Positions 16,046-25,678 are shown, numbered from the stretch's first letter. The stretch is 64,000 nt of DNA from Syntrophotaleaceae bacterium (GCA_041390365.1 JAWKQB010000001.1:124001-188000), one strand, 5' to 3'. Notes: generated by a model from the sequence alone, not told the origin. Numbers and translations are program-made.

Positions 16046-19000
16046 TTACTCAACACATACCCCCAGCAGGTTGACGCCATTGGGGCAGTCGTTTCTGCCG
16101 CCTCCGCTCGAGCTGCCGGAGCTGCTGCCTAAGCCGGATGAAGATGAGTTGCTCGACCCGCCCGGCTGACCGTAGCCGCCGTGGGGCGGCGGCGGGCTCG
16201 GCTGGCTGCCGGCACTGTTCATGTTCTGCATGATGCTGTTCATCATGTTGAGCATGTTCTGCATGTTCTGCTGATTCTGCTGTTGTTGAGCTGCCTGCTG
16301 CTGTTGAACCCGCTGGTTGTGCTGGGCGATGACGTTATTGCCCCACTGCCAGAGGCGAGGGTCGAGGTTGCAGTGCCACTGGTTGGACTCGGCCATCGCG
16401 CCGCTGACCGCCTGGGCGTTGTTTGCCTGACAGGCCGCCTGCAGGTTGTTGGCGATGCGGATGCAGTTGCGGCGCTGGATTTCAGCGTTGATCTGACCCT
16501 GGGCCCCGCCGGCCCAGCCGCAGTTTCCCGCCTCGTTGACCCAGGACTGGGCGGCATTCAGGTCGCCGCTGCTGAAGGCATTGAGATAGCCCTGGTAATA
16601 CTGGTTGCAGTCGATGCAGCGGCTGCGCGAGGGATTGAAGACGGTGCCGTTGAGGCAGTCGCAGACCCCGCGCCTCTGGCCCCGATCGTAAACCGCGATG
16701 CTGCCGGGCAGCCAACTGCAGTCGATGGTGGCCAGGTAGGCCGGGATGTTCAGGTCCTCGAAGCAAACGAGCAGGGCGGTGCTTTCCTGCAGCGATATTT
16801 CCTGCCCTGCCGCCGGTTCCGTGGAGTCGACCCGGTATTCCCAATCCGGGTGGATCGCCTGGCCGGCCGACACGATCTGGTAGTTGATGCGGTTGCCGGC
16901 CACGGTCGCGGCGCCATCCTGACAGCTCATGCCGACCACGTTCGGCATGATGGCGCTGAAATCGACCACGTTCAGCCGGTCGGCGTTGTTCATGCAAACC
17001 TTGGCCATCAGCAGGTGCTCGGTGCAGACTTCCAGGTAGCCCTTGCCCATGGTGACCAGCAGTTCGATGAGGTTGGCTTTTTCCAGGGCGGTGGCCAGCG
17101 GCGACGGCCCTTCACCCGTGGGCAGGAAAGCCCGGTGGACGCGCTGAAGGTTGGTCTCCAGCGCCGCATAGCGGTTGAGGAAAGTGTCGGCCCGATTTTT
17201 CGCGCTCTTGAAGCGGGCTTGCGGCTCCTTGAGACAGCCCCTGGCGGCCTTGGGCTGGGCGTCAATCTCCGCCCGGATCTGCTTCAGCTCCTCGCGCAGG
17301 GTCTGGCCCTTTTCCGTCCCCTTCAGCGGTTGCAGTTCCTTCTCCAGCCGGCGGCAGAGTTCCTGAGCGGTCCGGACGATTTCGTCGAGTTCGTGCAACC
17401 TCGCCTCGGCTTGAGCGTGGAGCCGGCTGTCCGTGGTTTCGATGGCCTGGCGGACCTGATCCCGCGCCGTGGCGAGACCTTCCGGCAGGCGTTCGATGCG
17501 GCCGGCCGCCTGGCGGGCCTCGTTCAGTCTGGCCTGGGTATCGGCCGCCTTGCCGCCGAACCCTTCCAGGGTCGTGTAGTTGCCGCGGGCCCGCTCGAAG
17601 GCCGGCTTGATGCCGGCATGGGCGACCGTGGCCTCGGCATGAAGCCGGTCGCGCTCGGAGTTGGTGCGGCAGCTCTTCATCGCTTCTGCCACCCGGCAGA
17701 CGGTCTCCCGCCCCCGGCCGGCCGCGACCTGGTCGTCGCCGATGCCGATCGCCAGTCCTTCGGCACTCTGGTGGTTGTCCGTCAGGGTGGCCGCCAGAGC
17801 TTCGAGATCTTTGGCCAGCAGCGCAGGCTCCCGCAGGGAGCGCTCGAGTTCACTGAGAGTCTCCTGCTGCGCCTCGGCGGTGGCGAAGATGCTGTCCAGA
17901 CTGCCGGCGGCGGCAGCGGCCTCGGCACAGATGGCAGCGGTCACCGCCAGTGCCCGGTCCCGCAGGGTGCGCACTTCCGTCAGTGCGTCCTGCTCCCGCA
18001 GGCCGTAGTGGCGGCGGAAGGAGTTGAGCAGTTCCTCTACCCGCTGGGCGTGGAAGCGGAAGCGCTGCAGAGCCCGGTCCTGGTCGGTAGGCTCCCCGGC
18101 CGGGTTCGGTTTTCCCTGCTCCGCCAGCTCCCGGCCGAGATAGGAGTCCACCGCGGCCTCCACCACTCGGCTGTTAACCTGCTTCCACATCTCGCGAAAG
18201 GCATCGTGGAAGGTCAACTGGTCGAGAATTCCCCGGTCGTAGGCGCCGTCCTTGAGATCGAGGCCGGCCGGCTCCGCGCCGGCTTCGCGCTTGATGTCGG
18301 AGAGGGCGGCCAGCATCTCCTCCCTGACCTGCGCCGGAAGGTCGAACCAGCGGGGGGCCGCCGCCTGATCCGCGGCAGCCCGTCCGCTCAGGAAGTAGGG
18401 GCCGGTGAGAATCCGCAGCCCCTGATCCTGGCGGGCGACGGGCAGCGGCTGCTCCGCCGCCTGACGGCCGTCCCAGATGCGTTTGTAGGTGCGCAAGTAC
18501 TCGGTGACCACGGCGGCGTTCTGCTCGTAGGCGTCCCACACATCGGCACTGCCGGTGATCGAGCGATAGGTCCCCCGCAGGTAGTCTCGCAGGGAGGCAA
18601 GGAACCTTGTAAAGTCGCCCATCTCCTCGTCCAGGCCCGCTTCTATCTGCGGGCGAATGTCGAGCTTGCCAGCGATCAGCAGCAGCTCGTCGTACATCTT
18701 CGGCAGGTTGCCGGAAAGCAGCGACTGTTCGCCGGCCCGGCGGTCTTCGAGCTTTTTTTGCAGCCGCTGCAGGAACTCGACCTTGAGCTGCTCCCAGCGG
18801 GTGTACTTCTGGTACTGGAAATGATCTTTCAGTTTCGGCCCGACATGGGGCTGTTTTTCCATCTCCTCGATGAGCTGGATCCAGGGGTCGGACTTGCCGA
18901 GGTTGCTGCGGAAGGCGGCGTCGCTCTCCATCCAGCGGAACAGGCCGTTGCGGAATTTCTCCATGGGGAAGCATTCCGGCCGCTTTTCGCTCGGTTGCTG

Positions 19001-21499
19001 CAGACAGGCCGCCATCTCCCGGGCGTCGTCGGTTTCCATCTGCAGCAGTTCGTCGAAGGCGAACTGCTGCCCCCGGTAGGAGACCGAAAGCAGCCGCCAC
19101 TGGCTGACCTTGATGTCGTCGCCGCTGGTTTCCACGCCGGCGATGCGGAATTCGGCGTTTTCGTACAGCTCGTCGATGAAGATCTCCAGCTCTTCGCTCC
19201 AGTAGCCGTCCCAGGCGGTCTGGCCGAGGCTTTCGCCGATCGATTTGGCCGCGCTGAAGATCGCCGCCGGCGGCAGCAGGGTCGCGGTAGTCTCCCAGGC
19301 CACGCCGTAATAATCGCCCATCACCCCCCGTTCCACGGCCCCGCCGAAGGGCACCCGGCGCCGGAAGAATTCGCCGGCCAGCCCCGGCCAGTCGCCGTTG
19401 TCCATGAATTCGAGATAGGCCGGGATCTCCTGGGAGAGATTGTAGATCATCATCCCCTGCATCATCGCCTGCCCGGTGGAGCTGGAGGCCACCGACTGGT
19501 TGAAGCTGCGGTTGATGCTCTGCACGCCGCCCAGCGCCGTGCCGCCGGCCCGGCCGAGCAATTTGATGCCGCGGGCCAGGCAGAGCTGCTCCAAACGGTT
19601 GTTCATCCACTCGGAGGTCTTGGCGAGCAGTGCCCGCGCCTCTGTCTGGTGTTGATCGAGCCATTCGCCGCGATGCTCTTCGAGCTGCAAGCCGGTTCCT
19701 TTGAGAAAGCGGTTGGCCTGCTCGCTCCAGTAGAGGCCCTGGCCTTTGCGCAGAAAGGTTTCGTAATCCTTGGTCGGGCCGTAGCGCAGGGTGTTGAGCA
19801 TGGAGTCGTCCAGGTAGTCGAGCACGTCGTTCAGTTGCCCCGGCGCACTGACCAGCGCCGCCGCCGCCATCCGCAGGCTGAAATCGTTTTTCAGCTTGAT
19901 CAGCTCCTCGGAGAAGCTCCAGGTTTTCGCCTTGGCCGGGTCGACGAACTTGAGCTGGTCGTTGTGGGCGACCTTCTGTTTGAACTCGCCGACCGTCTTG
20001 CGGAACCTGCTGACCAAATCCAGGTAGTCGCCGTCCAGCCTGCCGTGGATGCCCGCCTTTCGGTCGTGGAGAATCCGGTCTTCGACCTCTATCATCTGCT
20101 GGTATTTGGCGATCTCTTCGTAGAGAGCCTTGGCTCCTGCGGCATCCTCCGGGCGCAGGGCCTTGACCCGTTGGTCGAAATCCTGCACCAGGGTCTGGAT
20201 CTTGCGGTTTGCCGTCTGCCACATGGCCTGGCGGCAGTCATCCCAGAAAGCGCGGATGATCCGTTCGTTGGCGCGGATGGTCGCCGCGCTCTTGCCGCCG
20301 GCTTTGATCGCCAGTTCGACATCGAAGGGCAGCGGCTGGCCGAGATCATGGTAGTACTGCTTGATCAGCTCCACCTGTTTGGCCGGGCTCTTCTTGTGCT
20401 CGATCATGCCGGCGGCGAAGTCCCGCAGCCGGGGATCCTGAATCGCCGCCTTGCCCGCGTCCCCCTCCAGGGCGGTAAAGCTGCGGTCGGCGTACTTGGC
20501 CGCCTTGACGAAGGATTCCAAGTCCGTATAGACGTTCTGCTTGACGATATCGTGTTCGAAGTGGCGGATCATTTCCAGGCTGATGCCCGGTTCCTTCGGC
20601 CAGTTCAGGGCCTCCAGGTCGGCGAGGGGCGTTTTCGACATCGCCGACTCCAGGATCATGGTTTTTCGCGCCTCATCGAAGAGGATCGGGTTGTCGTGCA
20701 GGATACCCACCGGCTTGCCGTCCTCGCCGAAGCTGATCTTCTTCACCGATTGGGTGACACCTTCGGCAAAGGCCTGGCCGTGCAGGCCGACGTAGACCTC
20801 GCCGGTGGCTAGGCCATGCACTGTGCAGGGGATGTCCAGCTCTTCAGGGGTGCGGCCGTAGCGGCGGACGATATAGGCGTCGAAAGCCTGTTTCAGCTTC
20901 AGGGCGGTCTCCAGGTCGCCGCAGAGAAAGTTGAAGTCGATGTCCCCGGCGAACTGCATCTGCTTGGGGGTCTCCTTCGGCCAGCCGCCGACCTCCGAAT
21001 AGTAGACGCTGAACTTCTGTTCGCCGCCGGCAAACTGACGGATCGTCTGGTCAATCCCTTCCATGACCACATCCTTGCGGTGGGTCAGCAGCTTTTTCTC
21101 CACGAAGGAACCGCCCTCGACGTAGCGTTCGCCGAGGACCATGCGCAAACCCTCGTCGCCCAGGTAGTTGCCGACATCCTTTTTCACCTCCATCAGCACG
21201 TGGCGTAGCTCCTTGCCGTCCGGCATCTCCAGGGCGCTGACCTGCTGATAGAAATCCTCGGCGGAAAAACTCTGGCTTTGCGCCTGGATCAGTTTCTTGA
21301 CGATTTCCAGGCGGGTATCGACCTTGCTGCGCTTTGCGACGCGGAAGGCCTGCAGGAAGGCGTTGTCATCGATCTTTTCCGGCGGGGTCTGGCGGGGTGC
21401 GGGAACAGCGGGCGGGGAAATCGAATCGGCGCATAGGCCAGTCAGGGTGAGCGCGACACTAAAGACGAGAACCAGAACCGGAATCAGCAGCCGTTTCAT
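16046..21499 (-). CDS. Giant exported protein of unknown function, 1817 aa
   Basis: I do not recognise the whole protein. The start at 21499 follows GGGAGGGGAGG and yields a signal peptide (MKRLLIPVLVLVFSVALT). Visible pieces: GDIDFNF at 185-191, a possible nucleotidyltransferase-like strand; long helical and coiled-coil segments through the middle; a hydrophobic patch around residue 700; a PASTA-like module at about 1518-1582 (MPNVVGMSC, STEPAAGQ); a Cys-rich knot (CDCLNG..., CIDC, about 1613-1631); a Gln/Asn/Met-rich stretch (1732-1760); and a Ser/Gly-rich tail ending in two cysteines. It heads a three-gene operon with PDZ and ankyrin proteins. Size and modules suggest an envelope or surface protein. 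Confidence 0.8.
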   Translation of the reverse strand: MKRLLIPVLVLVFSVALTLTGLCADSISPPAVPAPRQTPPEKIDDNAFLQAFRVAKRSKVDTRLEIVKKLIQAQSQSFSAEDFYQQVSALEMPDGKELRHVLMEVKKDVGNYLGDEGLRMVLGERYVEGGSFVEKKLLTHRKDVVMEGIDQTIRQFAGGEQKFSVYYSEVGGWPKETPKQMQFAGDIDFNFLCGDLETALKLKQAFDAYIVRRYGRTPEELDIPCTVHGLATGEVYVGLHGQAFAEGVTQSVKKISFGEDGKPVGILHDNPILFDEARKTMILESAMSKTPLADLEALNWPKEPGISLEMIRHFEHDIVKQNVYTDLESFVKAAKYADRSFTALEGDAGKAAIQDPRLRDFAAGMIEHKKSPAKQVELIKQYYHDLGQPLPFDVELAIKAGGKSAATIRANERIIRAFWDDCRQAMWQTANRKIQTLVQDFDQRVKALRPEDAAGAKALYEEIAKYQQMIEVEDRILHDRKAGIHGRLDGDYLDLVSRFRKTVGEFKQKVAHNDQLKFVDPAKAKTWSFSEELIKLKNDFSLRMAAAALVSAPGQLNDVLDYLDDSMLNTLRYGPTKDYETFLRKGQGLYWSEQANRFLKGTGLQLEEHRGEWLDQHQTEARALLAKTSEWMNNRLEQLCLARGIKLLGRAGGTALGGVQSINRSFNQSVASSSTGQAMMQGMMIYNLSQEIPAYLEFMDNGDWPGLAGEFFRRRVPFGGAVERGVMGDYYGVAWETTATLLPPAAIFSAAKSIGESLGQTAWDGYWSEELEIFIDELYENAEFRIAGVETSGDDIKVSQWRLLSVSYRGQQFAFDELLQMETDDAREMAACLQQPSEKRPECFPMEKFRNGLFRWMESDAAFRSNLGKSDPWIQLIEEMEKQPHVGPKLKDHFQYQKYTRWEQLKVEFLQRLQKKLEDRRAGEQSLLSGNLPKMYDELLLIAGKLDIRPQIEAGLDEEMGDFTRFLASLRDYLRGTYRSITGSADVWDAYEQNAAVVTEYLRTYKRIWDGRQAAEQPLPVARQDQGLRILTGPYFLSGRAAADQAAAPRWFDLPAQVREEMLAALSDIKREAGAEPAGLDLKDGAYDRGILDQLTFHDAFREMWKQVNSRVVEAAVDSYLGRELAEQGKPNPAGEPTDQDRALQRFRFHAQRVEELLNSFRRHYGLREQDALTEVRTLRDRALAVTAAICAEAAAAAGSLDSIFATAEAQQETLSELERSLREPALLAKDLEALAATLTDNHQSAEGLAIGIGDDQVAAGRGRETVCRVAEAMKSCRTNSERDRLHAEATVAHAGIKPAFERARGNYTTLEGFGGKAADTQARLNEARQAAGRIERLPEGLATARDQVRQAIETTDSRLHAQAEARLHELDEIVRTAQELCRRLEKELQPLKGTEKGQTLREELKQIRAEIDAQPKAARGCLKEPQARFKSAKNRADTFLNRYAALETNLQRVHRAFLPTGEGPSPLATALEKANLIELLVTMGKGYLEVCTEHLLMAKVCMNNADRLNVVDFSAIMPNVVGMSCQDGAATVAGNRINYQIVSAGQAIHPDWEYRVDSTEPAAGQEISLQESTALLVCFEDLNIPAYLATIDCSWLPGSIAVYDRGQRRGVCDCLNGTVFNPSRSRCIDCNQYYQGYLNAFSSGDLNAAQSWVNEAGNCGWAGGAQGQINAEIQRRNCIRIANNLQAACQANNAQAVSGAMAESNQWHCNLDPRLWQWGNNVIAQHNQRVQQQQAAQQQQNQQNMQNMLNMMNSIMQNMNSAGSQPSPPPPHGGYGQPGGSSNSSSSGLGSSSGSSSGGGRNDCPNGVNLLGVCVE

Positions 21500-22224
21500 A
21501 CCTCCCCTCCCGAAGTCATAGAGCCTGCAAAGCTGGAAGATCACCAAGGAAATTGAAACACTGCGAAAACCGGAATCCTTATAAAAGTGGCAAGTCGCGA
21601 AAAGCGAAACCTCGGGAGCGTGTCCTTGGTCCGACAAACTTCCTGGACTTTTTAATCATTACTCATTCTCGGTTCAATCACAATAGTTTTATGCCTTTTG
21701 ACTCGTTTGACCCTTGATCTTTCGATCTGAATTCGAGCTTCTGCAGGAATCCTTCCCGCATCGATGCCCATCGACCTTTCACCGACTGCTCCCGGCTTTT
21801 TCAGGGGGAGATCGTCATTTTTGCTGTCGGGCCTTCAAAAAATTGACCGCAATTAGCGATAGATATCGGTCACTTCGCTTCTGGTCAAGGATTTGACTGG
21901 AAGCCGGCAGTTTTATGCATGGACTCTTCCGCCGTTTTTCAAACCTTTCAGCAGGCCTTTCCATCCTTTTTTATCGGCCCAAGGGCCCGTAATTACTGTC
22001 CGAAAAGAGATCTAACCCATTGTTTCTTCGTCGAAAAGACTCTAGGTGGCACACCCCTTGCTCAATGTCCGGAATCCAGACGGCTGCTGATAGTCAGCGT
22101 CGTTGAAACCGCTCGAAAACAGGCCGGACAATCAGGTCCGGCAGGGAAGGGGAGACGGTTAGAATCCCCGCTTTTTATTTTGATCCGTTGGAGGATCGAA
22201 AAAACCAGACAGAGGTGAAAAGGG
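21500..22224. other. Long divergent intergenic region
   Basis: About 725 bases without a gene between the giant gene and the lyase gene. The only clear signal is a near-perfect sigma-54 promoter at 22047-22062 reading right. The remainder has scattered short palindromes but no frame with a ribosome site; the promoter of the giant operon was not recognised. Confidence 0.65.
22047..22062 (+). promoter_or_regulatory. Sigma-54 promoter of the pectate-lyase-like gene
   Basis: TGGCACACCCCTTGCT matches the TGGCACR-N4-TTGCW consensus at every fixed position, GG and GC being ten bases apart. Transcription would start near 22074, giving a leader of about 150 bases. Confidence 0.85.
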
Positions 22225-23532
22225 ATGTTTTGTAATAGGAAAAACAGAAGCAGAATGGCAATTTTCTGTTGTTTGCTGGGCCTGATGCTGGCCGGCACTT
22301 TTTCTGGAAAGGCGTATGCAGCCACGGTGAAGATCTTCCCCGGGGCCGAAGGCTACGGCACCGAATCCCAGGGAGGCAGGGGCGGCCGCATCATCCGCGT
22401 GACCAATCTGGACGATTCCGGGGAGGGTTCCCTGCGCGCCGCCCTCGAAGCTTCCGGCCCCAGGATCGTGGTTTTCGAGGTAGGCGGGGCGATCCATCTG
22501 ACCTCGATGCTGAAAATCAAGGATCCCTTCGTTACGGTAGCCGGACAGACTGCGCCGGGTCAGGGCATCATGATCCGCGATGCCGGTATATCCATAACGA
22601 CTCATGACGTTCTGCTCCAGCACCTGGCGATCCGGCCGGGGGATGAAGGTCCCGGACCCTGGGATACGCTGGACGGAGTGCAGATTCTCAAGCCGTCTTA
22701 TAATGTGGTAATCGACCACTGTTCCATCAGCTGGGCGATCGATGAGAACGCCGATACCTGGACCGATGTTCACGACGTCACCTTTTCGAACTCTATCATC
22801 AGCGAGGGGCTGAGGGAGTCTCTGCACAGCGACGGCAAGCATTCCAAGGGCTACCTGGCCGGACGGCGCAACAAGAACATCGCCTTTATCGGCAACCTGC
22901 AGGCGCACAACGACACCCGCAATCCGATGGTCTACGGCAAGACCAATATCATGATTGTGAACAACGTCTTCTACAATGCCGGCGCCTACTCCTTTACCTC
23001 CATCGGCGACGGCTGGAAGGACGGACCTCCGCAGGCAGTCGTGGTCGGCAACATTTTCAAGGCCGGACCCGGCACCACAGCCGGGAGCGCGATCAAAATC
23101 GAGAGCAATGCGCCCAAGGGGACGCAGGTCTATGAAGCTTCGAACTACTTCACCGGAGGGGAGATTCGGGGTGGGGAGTCCGCCTACTACGTCTCCAGTC
23201 CCCCGATGCCTATGGACGGTATTACGGCAAAGACGGACGAAGGCGAAATTCTGCACCGGGTTCTCACCCAGGCGGGATCAAGACCGGCCAGGCGGGACGC
23301 GGTGGACAACCGCATCGCCAATCCCCAGACCGGCGAAGTGGTGACCGGCCAGGGCAGCTTTGTCGACAGCGTCAACGGCAGCGGCACCCCGGCACCCGGC
23401 GGCTGGCCCGACTATCCCCTGGAATACGCAAATTTCGACGAAGGCGCCAATCCTAACGGGGATGATAACGGCGACGGCTACACCAACATCGAGGAAAAAC
23501 TGCACCAGATGGCGAAAGCCCTGGAGATGTAA
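22225..23532 (+). CDS. Secreted pectate-lyase-like beta-helix protein
   Basis: A long signal peptide (cleavage near AYA-ATV, residue 32) precedes a right-handed beta-helix of the polysaccharide lyase 1 type: FPGAEGYG, GGRGG, VTNLDDSGEGSLR, GPRIVVFEVGG and TVAGQTAPGQGI are family hallmarks. The C-terminus has a single EF-hand/dockerin-like calcium loop (DDNGDGYTNIEE). It should act outside the cell on an acidic polysaccharide, perhaps self-made exopolysaccharide. AGGTG precedes the ATG. The sigma-54 promoter ties its expression to an enhancer-binding regulator. The next gene, convergent, is a polysaccharide deacetylase. Confidence 0.9.
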   Translation: MFCNRKNRSRMAIFCCLLGLMLAGTFSGKAYAATVKIFPGAEGYGTESQGGRGGRIIRVTNLDDSGEGSLRAALEASGPRIVVFEVGGAIHLTSMLKIKDPFVTVAGQTAPGQGIMIRDAGISITTHDVLLQHLAIRPGDEGPGPWDTLDGVQILKPSYNVVIDHCSISWAIDENADTWTDVHDVTFSNSIISEGLRESLHSDGKHSKGYLAGRRNKNIAFIGNLQAHNDTRNPMVYGKTNIMIVNNVFYNAGAYSFTSIGDGWKDGPPQAVVVGNIFKAGPGTTAGSAIKIESNAPKGTQVYEASNYFTGGEIRGGESAYYVSSPPMPMDGITAKTDEGEILHRVLTQAGSRPARRDAVDNRIANPQTGEVVTGQGSFVDSVNGSGTPAPGGWPDYPLEYANFDEGANPNGDDNGDGYTNIEEKLHQMAKALEM

Positions 23533-23572
23533 TTTCAGCGACACATCCGGTTATTCGGAGATGATATTCAAC

Positions 23573-23608
23573 AGAAAGGCTTTCCTGTCGAGACGGGAAA
23601 GCCTTTCT
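23573..23608. terminator. Hairpin between convergent genes
   Basis: Arms AGAAAGGCTTTCC (23573-23585) and GGAAAGCCTTTCT (23596-23608) are perfect over 13 bp. It lies between the lyase and deacetylase genes, which converge. There is no T-run, so termination efficiency is uncertain. Confidence 0.6.
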
Positions 23609-23616
23609 CCTACCCA

Positions 23617-24426
23617 TCACCTTGCTTCGGCGCCCGCTTTGGCGGGCGTCTTTGTTGCCGGTTGTGCTGCTGCGCCGACGATCCGAGCAAACGTTTTGTC
23701 CCTGACACCGTCGGTCAGCAGGAAGCGCGGCAGTTTCATCACCGTCTCCGTCGGCCCGGCGGGACGGGCCTCGATGGTGAAGGTTGCCACGTAGCCGGCA
23801 GCCGTCGCCTGCTGCAATAGATCCTCGTCGTAGATGCCGAAGGGCCAGGCGAGCAGGTCGATGGTTCCGCCGACTTCCTTTTCCAGCTTCGACTTCGATT
23901 TCGCCAACTGGGTCTTCACCATTTTTTCATACTCGGCCGGTGCCAGTTTCTTTTTCTCCTGTTTGAAATTGGGATGCCAATAGGTGTGCGATTGAATGTC
24001 GAAGAAACCGGTTGCCTTGGCTTCCCGCAACTGATCCCAGGTCATCGCATACCGGGCGTTGGAGATGGCGGAAGGGTAGGTGAAGAGGGTCACCGGTACC
24101 CGATACTGTTTTACCAGCGGCAGCATGTCGGTGTAGACCGATTTGTGGGCGTCGTCGGCGACGATGACGACCGATTTGCGCGGCGGGGCCTGCCCCTTGC
24201 CCAGATAGAAATCGACCAGGTGCCGCAGGGGGATAACCGTGTAGCCCTGCTCCTTCAGATATTTCAGGTGGGACTCGAACACCGGTGTCGTGACGGTCAT
24301 GCTGTCGGCCACGGTCGGCCCGAAGCGGTGATAGAGGAGGATCGGCACGCTGAATTCGGCGGGCGCTGCAAAGGCGGCAGAGCCGAGGAGCAGCATAACG
24401 GCAAGCAGGTGAAAAAATTTTTTCAT
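23617..24426 (-). CDS. Exported polysaccharide deacetylase (NodB family)
   Basis: A signal peptide ends near AFA-APA (residue 21). The NodB domain follows, with VPILLYHRF at its start, the metal/catalytic Asp pair in VADDAHKS (usually TFDDG, so the third position departs from consensus), and the second metal motif HTYWHP. It would remove acetyl groups from a periplasmic or surface glycan. An Ala/Lys/Pro-rich tail closes the protein. It lies downstream of the nuclease gene on the same strand with a 200-base gap in which no promoter was recognised. Confidence 0.9.
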   Translation of the reverse strand: MKKFFHLLAVMLLLGSAAFAAPAEFSVPILLYHRFGPTVADSMTVTTPVFESHLKYLKEQGYTVIPLRHLVDFYLGKGQAPPRKSVVIVADDAHKSVYTDMLPLVKQYRVPVTLFTYPSAISNARYAMTWDQLREAKATGFFDIQSHTYWHPNFKQEKKKLAPAEYEKMVKTQLAKSKSKLEKEVGGTIDLLAWPFGIYDEDLLQQATAAGYVATFTIEARPAGPTETVMKLPRFLLTDGVRDKTFARIVGAAAQPATKTPAKAGAEAR

Positions 24427-24626
24427 GGCGGCATGACCTCATCAAGTATTAAGGACCGACGGCAGGATATGCTTTCCCAAGGGGAGAGGGAAGGGGGAAA
24501 AAGCAATCCAGTCGGAAGACGGATCGCTTCTCCTGGCGGTTGGCGAAGGGGGGAAGGGCCGAAAGGAATGAAAAGTTTTTTGTGCCGAGGCAATGAGTCT
24601 GGGAAAGACCTGGAAAACGAAAAGAC

Positions 24627-25172
24627 CTATTGCCAGAGACCCTGTTTCTGCCTGCGGGCGGATTCTTCTGCTTTGAGGAAATCGGGTTTCCGGCTGAAGT
24701 CGAAGCGGCGGTAGACGACGGCATATCCCTTATCGAGCATAGTCTTGTTAAGACATTGCCCGTCGGAAAGAAAAACGTAAGCCAGCAATCGGCCATGGCG
24801 GTCCCTTTTGGGTTTTTCCCCCTCAAGGTAAACCATCTCACCCTTGACGGTGCCGATAAGAAAATCAAGACCCTGACGATGAATTCGGCGCAGGGTTCCT
24901 GGGGCGATGCCACGCCGCAGGAAAAAATCATCGCGCGGTGATGGCTCCCGTTCCGGGGCGTCGATGCCGATCATGCGTACTTTGCCGACGCCGGACACCT
25001 CCAGGGTGTCGCCGTCGTAAACCCACAGCACCTTGCCGCTCAGGAGATCATTAACCTGGGCTGCTTCCGTCGCCAAAGCAGGGAGGGGGATGACGGTCAG
25101 CCGGCAAGCCAGGCCGAGGGCGAGTGCAGCAAGAAGGAGGAAACAACAATGGCGGCGTGATCGGAAAGTCAT
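24627..25172 (-). CDS. Secreted staphylococcal-nuclease-like (thermonuclease) protein
   Basis: The SNase fold is evident from WVYDGDTLEV, VRMIGIDAPE (metal Asp), a downstream GRLLAYVFL and LNKTMLDKGYAVVY. A signal peptide in the first 35 residues implies export. The start codon overlaps the stop of the upstream membrane protein gene (ATGA), so the two are translationally coupled and the longer open frame upstream belongs to that gene. A role in extracellular DNA breakdown is likely. Length of 181 residues is typical. Confidence 0.9.
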   Translation of the reverse strand: MTFRSRRHCCFLLLAALALGLACRLTVIPLPALATEAAQVNDLLSGKVLWVYDGDTLEVSGVGKVRMIGIDAPEREPSPRDDFFLRRGIAPGTLRRIHRQGLDFLIGTVKGEMVYLEGEKPKRDRHGRLLAYVFLSDGQCLNKTMLDKGYAVVYRRFDFSRKPDFLKAEESARRQKQGLWQ

Positions 25173-25594
25173 CCCCGGCCCCAGAGGATGCGGGCAAAGG
25201 TTCCGGTGAATATTCCCCAGATGGCGTTGAAAATCAATACCAGCAGGGGGGTCAGGGTGCCCAGGCCGAGGCCCATGGCACCATGCGGAGTCTGATTGGG
25301 GAAAACATAGAAGAGCTGAAAAGCCGTGGGCAGCAGGCTGATCCACAGCCCCTTGCGAATCCATTGGTTCCTTGATCGAGGGCCGGCGACGGAGAAAAAA
25401 TAGGCCAGACCCCACAGGCCGCCCCAGACCAGTCGCGGATAGAGCCAGGCCAGAGTCCATTGAGGCGCCAGAGTCACTCCCAGAAGATGGGTCAGGCCGA
25501 TGCGTCCGCTCATCCAAAGGGCCAGACTGTTGAAAAAAGCGCCGATCAGGCCGGCGCAGAAACAGACACTCAAAAGAGCCTTGGTGCGGTGCAT
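25169..25594 (-). CDS. Hypothetical four-helix membrane protein
   Basis: The 141-residue product has about four hydrophobic helices with short charged loops (SRNQWIRK) and no recognised motif beyond a Pro-Asn-Gln-Thr-Pro loop (FPNQTPHGAMG). GGAGGAAG lies directly before the ATG at 25594. Its stop overlaps the nuclease start, which suggests the two function together, perhaps in the envelope, but no family function is known to me. Confidence 0.75.
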   Translation of the reverse strand: MHRTKALLSVCFCAGLIGAFFNSLALWMSGRIGLTHLLGVTLAPQWTLAWLYPRLVWGGLWGLAYFFSVAGPRSRNQWIRKGLWISLLPTAFQLFYVFPNQTPHGAMGLGLGTLTPLLVLIFNAIWGIFTGTFARILWGRG

Positions 25595-25678
25595 TCTTCC
25601 TCCTTGGGGCTGAACATTTTCGCAGCCCTTTGCAGCAAGCGGGACGAAGCCCCTTTGCATAACTCCGGCTTGCGGAGA

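Noticed and set aside
16181..20812. Very long plus-strand open frame (over 1500 codons) opposite the giant exported protein gene
   Set aside because: It is a mirror of a GC-rich gene with biased third positions; no ribosome site, signal or domain pattern, and the minus-strand gene has a signal peptide and clean operon spacing.
21418..21499. Lipoprotein signal in the giant protein (LTGLC)
   Set aside because: The residues before the cysteine do not fit a lipobox well; an ordinary signal peptidase I site near LCA-DS is more likely.
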